Source: ASMP01 sp041484115 (GTDB taxonomy: Archaea > Nanobdellota > Nanobdellia > Pacearchaeales > GW2011-AR1). Taken from it: a stretch of DNA of 9,913 nucleotides. The notes below the pieces were generated by a model. The model ran no database searches. It saw only the letters and a list, made by a program, of their open reading frames with translations, and had not been told where the DNA came from. Made by a program: the position numbers and the translations under genes. This document shows positions 6,013 through 9,913 of the stretch, in pieces. Numbering within the stretch: position 1 is the first letter of the stretch; each line of letters starts with the position of its first letter. The stretch covers positions 1 through 9,913 of the forward strand of contig JBGPHA010000016.1 in assembly GCA_041484115.1 (NCBI GenBank). The letters are read 5' to 3'.

Positions 6013-6465
6013 ATGTTCAAAATTAATATTTCAGAGAAATCTGGCAAGACATATAAGTTAGAACTAGAAACAGAAGAGCTTTTTGGAAAAGAGCTTCACG
6101 AAAAGATAAATGGAAGAGAGCTCCTCCCTGACTTGGAAGGTTATGAATTTGAAATTGTTGGTGCAAGCGACAAAGCTGGTTTCACTGCGATGAAAGAGGT
6201 TCCTGGAGTCGGTCTTAAAAGACTTCTCTTGACTTATGGAAAAGCTATGCACAAAAGACCAAGAAGAGAGGGAAAGAAAAAGATTTCAAATCCAAAGCCA
6301 AAAGGTCTTCGTTTGCGAAGAACTGTACGTGGTCGTGTTATTTCTCCAGATATAATACAAATTAATCTTAAGATTCTAAAGCAGGGGAACAAGCCACTTT
6401 CAGGGATTTTCTCTGACCAAAATAGACCGAAGGAAGAAACAAAGCAAGAAGCTGTTTCTGGTTAA
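6013..6465 (+). CDS. rps6e: 30S ribosomal protein eS6 (S6e)
   Basis: Small-subunit ribosomal protein shared by archaea and eukaryotes. The 150-residue product has the archaeal length, without the long phosphorylated eukaryotic tail. Residues 1-80 show the family pattern: FKINISEKSGKTYKLEL, the GKELHEKINGRELLPDLEGYEF strand-loop, and EIVGASDKAGFTAMKEVPG (47-65), which is the diagnostic segment. A strongly basic stretch (KRPRREGKKK, 81-90) binds rRNA, followed by GLRLRRTVRGRVISPDIIQINLK (98-120). The last 25 residues (from about IFSDQNRPKEETKQE) are polar and probably disordered. In archaea this gene often lies next to aIF5B, as here. Confidence 0.96.
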   Translation: MFKINISEKSGKTYKLELETEELFGKELHEKINGRELLPDLEGYEFEIVGASDKAGFTAMKEVPGVGLKRLLLTYGKAMHKRPRREGKKKISNPKPKGLRLRRTVRGRVISPDIIQINLKILKQGNKPLSGIFSDQNRPKEETKQEAVSG

Positions 6466-6506
6466 TTTTATTTATCAGTTCTAAAAATTTTTATTATAAA
6501 GAAAGA

Positions 6507-6513
6507 TTTATAA
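6507..6513 (+). promoter_or_regulatory. TATA box of the antitoxin-like/surface protein operon
   Basis: TTTATAA is centred about 32 bases before the ATG at 6542, so transcription should begin near 6535, inside the inverted repeat. This predicts a leader of a few bases. Confidence 0.55.
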
Positions 6514-6519
6514 GTTTTA

Positions 6520-6540
6520 GTTACTAAGTAACTTAGTTAC
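6520..6540 (+). promoter_or_regulatory. Inverted-repeat operator candidate
   Basis: The half sites GTTACTAAG and CTTAGTTAC flank a TAA centre: six pairs (ACTAAG/CTTAGT) are perfect and eight of nine match over the full arms. TTAGTTAC also occurs twice as a direct repeat (6518-6525 and 6533-6540). The element lies between the TATA box and the start codon and covers the predicted start of transcription, the position where archaeal repressors block initiation. The first downstream gene encodes an antitoxin-like small protein, so autorepression is the simplest reading. Confidence 0.55.
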
Positions 6541-6541
6541 C

Positions 6542-6688
6542 ATGGGATCTAAAGCGATAAAAGTAAAGGAAGAGAATTACAAATGGCTTCTTAAGATAGC
6601 ATCTGATATTCAGAAAAAAATCGGTAAACCTGTCTCCTTTGACGATGCACTGAGTGAAATAAAAAATAAGACAGAAAAAAGAGAATGA
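6542..6688 (+). CDS. Small antitoxin-like (ribbon-helix-helix-like) protein
   Basis: The product has 48 residues: a short strand (KAIKVKEENY, 4-13), a first helix (about 12-28, KWLLKIASDIQKKIG), a turn with PVSF (30-33), and a second helix (DDALSEIKNK, 34-43). This resembles archaeal VapB-type antitoxins and other ribbon-helix-helix regulators, which bind DNA as dimers through the N-terminal strand. It is shorter than most, and the C-terminal toxin-binding tail is only a few charged residues (TEKRE). No toxin gene such as a PIN-domain VapC follows; instead the stop codon overlaps the start of a giant surface protein (ATGA, 6685-6688), implying translational coupling. A palindrome covering the predicted transcription start fits self-repression. 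An alternative is a decayed or orphan antitoxin. Function is inferred from pattern only. Confidence 0.6.
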   Translation: MGSKAIKVKEENYKWLLKIASDIQKKIGKPVSFDDALSEIKNKTEKRE

Positions 6689-9600
6689 AAAATAAAAAGA
6701 GGGAATTTAAATTTAATTGTAAGATTCTTCTATTTGTTCTTATAGGAATATTCATTTTGTTTTATTCGTTAAAAGGGGCTGCTGCTTCTACTGGTGTAAA
6801 GTCTGTTCAGAGTTATTTCACTTTTCTTAACCTGACAAATTCAACATATTTTCCATTTACAGGCGGACAGACGGGGAATAATACAGTTCCATTTGTAACA
6901 GTTTCTGTAGGAGATAATGATAGCATCAATGAATCTTTTAGTAAACGTCTTGTAGATGTATATTTTAATTCAACAGGAGTTATAGTTCAAAGGGTTCAGA
7001 GTGGGAATAATACTTTTCCAACAAATATGACCATTAGAGTTAATGTTGTTGAATTTGATTCCGCTTCTGTAAGAGTCCAGAATGGAACTTTCAATATATC
7101 TGGAACAAATGCAAGTGTAGTAAAGTCGATTCCAATAGCTGTTAACACTTCTGCGACCGCATTAATATTCTATTATAATTCAACAGATGCGTCAGGAAAC
7201 TATAATAGTAACGCTATAAATGGGAACATAACAAATTCTTCTTTTATCAATTTTACTACAGGTACATCTGGAACTTTAGGAGTAAAGGCAGGACATTGGT
7301 ATGTATTTGAATCTCTCGATGGAAGTTTCTCTGTTCAAAATGTATATCTCGCAATTGGGGACTCTATAAACAATGCAACAACAATCATAAACTCGGCTCA
7401 GATGAACAAAACCTTTCTGATTGGGTCTTTTACTACAACAGAGACTGGTACGGACGCGAGAGATTCGGGATTCGCACTTAACTTGACAAATTCAACAGCT
7501 ATATATGGTTCTAGGCAAGCAGCTGGAACTGCACCAGGGGCACTAAATGCAACTGTATTTGTAATAACATTTACAGGAACAGAATTTGTCCAAAGAGGCT
7601 TTTTCGCTTATTCTGCAGGAGTTACTGACCAAACTACCGTAATAACTTCTATAAATACAAGCTTGACTATGGCATGGAATCCACTTCTGACAGGAAGAAT
7701 GGGAGATGGTAGCGGAGGAGGATTCAAATACCCTCCACTTCAATATTTAAATATTTCAAATTCAACTGCAATAACAGGCCACAGAGATGATAACACAATA
7801 TCTGTTGCAAGAGGAAGCTGGGAAGTAATTCAGTGGGTGCCGGAAAGTAACCTTCTTCCTCCGCAATGGTCTCAAAATTCAACAAATGGGACAACTGCGG
7901 GAGCATTTATACAACATAGCATAAACTGGGCAGATGATTTTGCTCTTTCTGGATACATATTTGAATTTGATAATGGAACAGGAACTTTTGCAAATGATAC
8001 TTTTGTAACATTTACAGGAACAGGAAATTGGAGCAATGTAAGCAAGACAATTAATACTACAGTTGGTTCAACAATCAGATGGAGAGTTTATTCAAATGAT
8101 TCTGCAAATCAATTCAATTCTACAAGCATTTTTAGTTATAACACAATAGCAAACAATCCCCCTCAATGGTCTCAAAACACAACAAATGCAACAGGGGGGA
8201 TGGCCTGGAATATATCAGGAGCAGTATGGGATGGACCAAGTTCAAATCTAAGTGTTGTTGCCCAAGACTCACTCCCAGCTGGAATATTTTTTAGTCCAAT
8301 AGGAACCAAGATGTTCATTGTTGGAAGGACCAATGGTATCATTTTCCAATATACTTTATCTCAAGCCTGGAATACATCAACAGCAGTATGGGATGGACCA
8401 AGTTCAAATCTAAGTGTTGATAACCTAGACACAAGCCTAGCTGGGATATTCTTTAATTCAACAGGAACCAAGATGTTCATTGTTGATTATGCATATGATG
8501 TAGTTTATCAATATACTTTATCTCAAGCCTGGAATACATCAACAGCAACTTATGGTGGTGCGAGTTCAGATTTAGATATTAGTACTCAAGATGACCTCGC
8601 AAATGGGATATTCTTTAATTCAACAGGAAATAAAATGTTCATTGTTGGTTATGGGAATGGTGGTGCGGTTTACCAATATACTTTATCTCAAGCGTGGAAT
8701 ACATCAACAGCAGTATGGGATGGACCAAGTTCAAATCTAAGTGTTATTGCCCAAGATGGAGTTCCAGTTGGAATATTTTTTAATTCGACAGGAACCAAGA
8801 TGTTCATTGTTGGTGCTGCCAATTCCAGAATTTACCAATATACTTTATCTCAAGCGTGGAATACATCAACAGCAGTATGGGATGGACCAAGTTCAAATCT
8901 AAGTGTTATTGCCCAAGACAACCCAAATGGAATATTTTTTAATTCTACAGGAACTAAAATGTTCATAACTGGTGAAAGCAATGGTAGAGTTTACCAATAT
9001 ACTCTTTCAAAGGATGATACATCAACTGCAGGAAAATTTATTCAACACAGTGTAAAATGGGATGATGATACTGCCTTAAGTGGATATATTTTTAGTTTTA
9101 ATAATGGAAGCGGAACATTTACCAACGACAGCTTTGTTACTTTTACAGGAACAACAAATTGGAGCAATGTAAGCAAATGGGTAAATACAACTGTTGGTTC
9201 AACAATACAATGGTATGTCTGGGCAAATGATTCTATAAATCAGGTTAATTCTACAAGCATTTTTAGTTATGTTACAACAGGAACAGAAACTCCTGTAATC
9301 CCTCCTTCTGGTGGAAGTGGTGGAAATAGTGGAAGTGGAAGTAGTGGGGGAGGGCCTGTAGGTAGTATCGTAATCCAGTGTACTAATGACAGCTCTTGCG
9401 GAGAAAGTATAAGTTGCATAAAAGGTATCTGTATAAAACTTTTTGACATTGAAATAACTGACTTCAAATCACCTGCGAACTCTGGTGGATTTTTTAATTT
9501 TACATATCATATAAAGACATTGACAGCAATCAACAATGATGTAGTAATCAGCTTCTGGATTGAGAAAGGTGGAGAAAAGATAAGTTCTGGTTCTGATACA

Positions 9601-9913
9601 ATCTATCTTGGGAATCTTGATGAAAAAACAAAAAACTCACAAATCTTTCTCCCAAGTAACCTTACAACAGGAATTTATAATTTTATCATAGAGGTTTCAT
9701 CTCAAGGGCATGATACCAGATCACAAAGGACAATAGAAATCCAAGTAAAAGAGGGGGTTGTGTCAGTAGTTAATGCAGATCTTAGGTGGATTCAAAATTT
9801 AATAATTCCATTTTTAATATTGCTGATTATTATTGTTTTATTTTTAATATTTTACAGAATAAAGGAGAAGATAAATATGGATCTTAGTGGGATTAAAAAT
9901 TTGATAAATCCAT
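6685..9913 (+). CDS. Giant mosaic surface protein, membrane-anchored (partial, 3' end outside window)
   Basis: The frame stays open to the window edge, giving at least 1076 residues; the stop lies beyond. The start overlaps the previous gene by four bases. A hydrophobic N-terminal segment (about 13-31, KILLFVLIGIFILFYSL, after MKNKKR) is a signal peptide or anchor. Residues 40-390 are beta-rich, with about four related repeats of roughly 80 residues; signature elements are VVEFDSASVRVQNGTF (121-136) and FTGTEFVQRGFF (296-307). An 83-residue Ig-like module occurs at 405-487 and again at 782-864, with five blade repeats (513-781) between. Then a P/G/S-rich linker (about 873-892), four Cys at 899, 905, 911 and 916, a beta domain (to about 1030), a membrane helix (about 1038-1057) and a basic cytoplasmic tail. 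Several dozen N-X-S/T sequons imply dense N-glycosylation. Likely role: cell-surface adhesion or envelope; no enzymatic motif is seen. Confidence 0.9.
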   Translation, partial: MKNKKREFKFNCKILLFVLIGIFILFYSLKGAAASTGVKSVQSYFTFLNLTNSTYFPFTGGQTGNNTVPFVTVSVGDNDSINESFSKRLVDVYFNSTGVIVQRVQSGNNTFPTNMTIRVNVVEFDSASVRVQNGTFNISGTNASVVKSIPIAVNTSATALIFYYNSTDASGNYNSNAINGNITNSSFINFTTGTSGTLGVKAGHWYVFESLDGSFSVQNVYLAIGDSINNATTIINSAQMNKTFLIGSFTTTETGTDARDSGFALNLTNSTAIYGSRQAAGTAPGALNATVFVITFTGTEFVQRGFFAYSAGVTDQTTVITSINTSLTMAWNPLLTGRMGDGSGGGFKYPPLQYLNISNSTAITGHRDDNTISVARGSWEVIQWVPESNLLPPQWSQNSTNGTTAGAFIQHSINWADDFALSGYIFEFDNGTGTFANDTFVTFTGTGNWSNVSKTINTTVGSTIRWRVYSNDSANQFNSTSIFSYNTIANNPPQWSQNTTNATGGMAWNISGAVWDGPSSNLSVVAQDSLPAGIFFSPIGTKMFIVGRTNGIIFQYTLSQAWNTSTAVWDGPSSNLSVDNLDTSLAGIFFNSTGTKMFIVDYAYDVVYQYTLSQAWNTSTATYGGASSDLDISTQDDLANGIFFNSTGNKMFIVGYGNGGAVYQYTLSQAWNTSTAVWDGPSSNLSVIAQDGVPVGIFFNSTGTKMFIVGAANSRIYQYTLSQAWNTSTAVWDGPSSNLSVIAQDNPNGIFFNSTGTKMFITGESNGRVYQYTLSKDDTSTAGKFIQHSVKWDDDTALSGYIFSFNNGSGTFTNDSFVTFTGTTNWSNVSKWVNTTVGSTIQWYVWANDSINQVNSTSIFSYVTTGTETPVIPPSGGSGGNSGSGSSGGGPVGSIVIQCTNDSSCGESISCIKGICIKLFDIEITDFKSPANSGGFFNFTYHIKTLTAINNDVVISFWIEKGGEKISSGSDTIYLGNLDEKTKNSQIFLPSNLTTGIYNFIIEVSSQGHDTRSQRTIEIQVKEGVVSVVNADLRWIQNLIIPFLILLIIIVLFLIFYRIKEKINMDLSGIKNLINP
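7897..8145 (+). repeat. Ig-like module, copy A (83 residues)
   Basis: Residues 405-487 of the surface protein, starting AGAFIQHSINW and ending STSIFSYNT. Shared core with copy B: ALSGYIF, FVTFTGT, NWSNVSK, NTTVGST and NSTSIFSY. It is preceded by PPQWSQNSTNGTT. The paired Trp and regular strand spacing suggest an Ig- or fibronectin-like fold. Confidence 0.8.
8221..9027 (+). repeat. Five tandem beta-propeller-type repeats
   Basis: The unit boundaries are 8221, 8383, 8545, 8710 and 8872, with the last unit ending at 9027, giving 54, 54, 55, 54 and 52 residues. Consensus elements are AVWDGPSSNLSV, GIFFNSTGTKMFIVG and YQYTLSQAWNTST. A 36-base segment starting at each of 8221, 8383, 8710 and 8872 is identical at the nucleotide level; unit 3 (8545) is the diverged one. 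The pattern F..(DG)TKM(FY)(IV)VG....YQY.LS.AW..ST is typical of blade repeats in environmental and phage surface proteins. The near-identical DNA implies recent amplification or gene conversion. Confidence 0.85.
9028..9276 (+). repeat. Ig-like module, copy B (83 residues)
   Basis: Residues 782-864, starting AGKFIQHSVKW and ending STSIFSYVT. It has exactly the same length as copy A and aligns without gaps. Unlike copy A, its leading PPQWSQNTTNAT element is not adjacent: it sits at 8158-8193, before the blade array. Confidence 0.8.

Noticed and set aside
8221..9027. CRISPR-like array
   Set aside because: Units of 156-165 bases are repeated over their whole length and in frame with a long coding region; there are no unique spacers.
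6542..9913. Toxin-antitoxin pair
   Set aside because: The small gene is antitoxin-like, but the overlapping partner is a secreted giant protein with no toxin domain.

Overview
The window looks like an AT-rich archaeal chromosome, most likely a DPANN lineage such as Woesearchaeota or Pacearchaeota. That placement is inferred from gene content and style, not from a database search. The archaeal evidence is a set of archaeal or eukaryotic-type information genes (uS10, eS6, aIF5B, a PC4-like coactivator), TATA boxes centred about 24-26 bases before most start codons with no room for a Shine-Dalgarno leader (leaderless transcripts), a tRNA-Ser with a G discriminator, and a huge sequon-rich surface protein.

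Layout. Bases 10-318 encode ribosomal protein uS10. Bases 373-1945 are a two-gene folate/thymidylate operon: thymidylate synthase followed after one base by dihydrofolate reductase. Bases 1973-3271 hold two orphan genes, a small lipoprotein-like one on the minus strand and a 256-residue one on the plus strand. They flank tRNA-Ser(GGA) and are visibly richer in GC (about 45% against about a third), so this stretch may be acquired. Bases 3331-3986 carry a likely ribosome-hibernation-type (HPF/RaiA-like) protein and a PC4-like DNA-binding protein. Bases 4064-4170 appear to encode an unidentified structured RNA with its own TATA box, two adjacent UUCG hairpins in a three-way junction and a T-rich end. 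Bases 4218-6465 are aIF5B and eS6, a classical archaeal translation neighbourhood.

Bases 6542-9913 are the accessory part. A 48-residue antitoxin-like (ribbon-helix-helix-like) protein overlaps by four bases the start of a secreted, membrane-anchored surface protein of more than 1076 residues that runs off the window. An inverted repeat lies between the TATA box and the start codon of the small gene, where a repressor would block initiation, so a self-regulated regulator plus surface protein operon is plausible. The surface protein is mosaic: a signal segment, about four beta-rich repeats, an 83-residue Ig-like module, five nearly identical beta-propeller-type blades that split a second copy of that module, a Gly/Ser linker, a four-cysteine motif, a final beta domain and a C-terminal membrane helix.

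No CRISPR array, transposase or rRNA gene is seen. No stretch of more than 300 bases lacks a gene; the longest gap, 3987-4217, contains the putative RNA.
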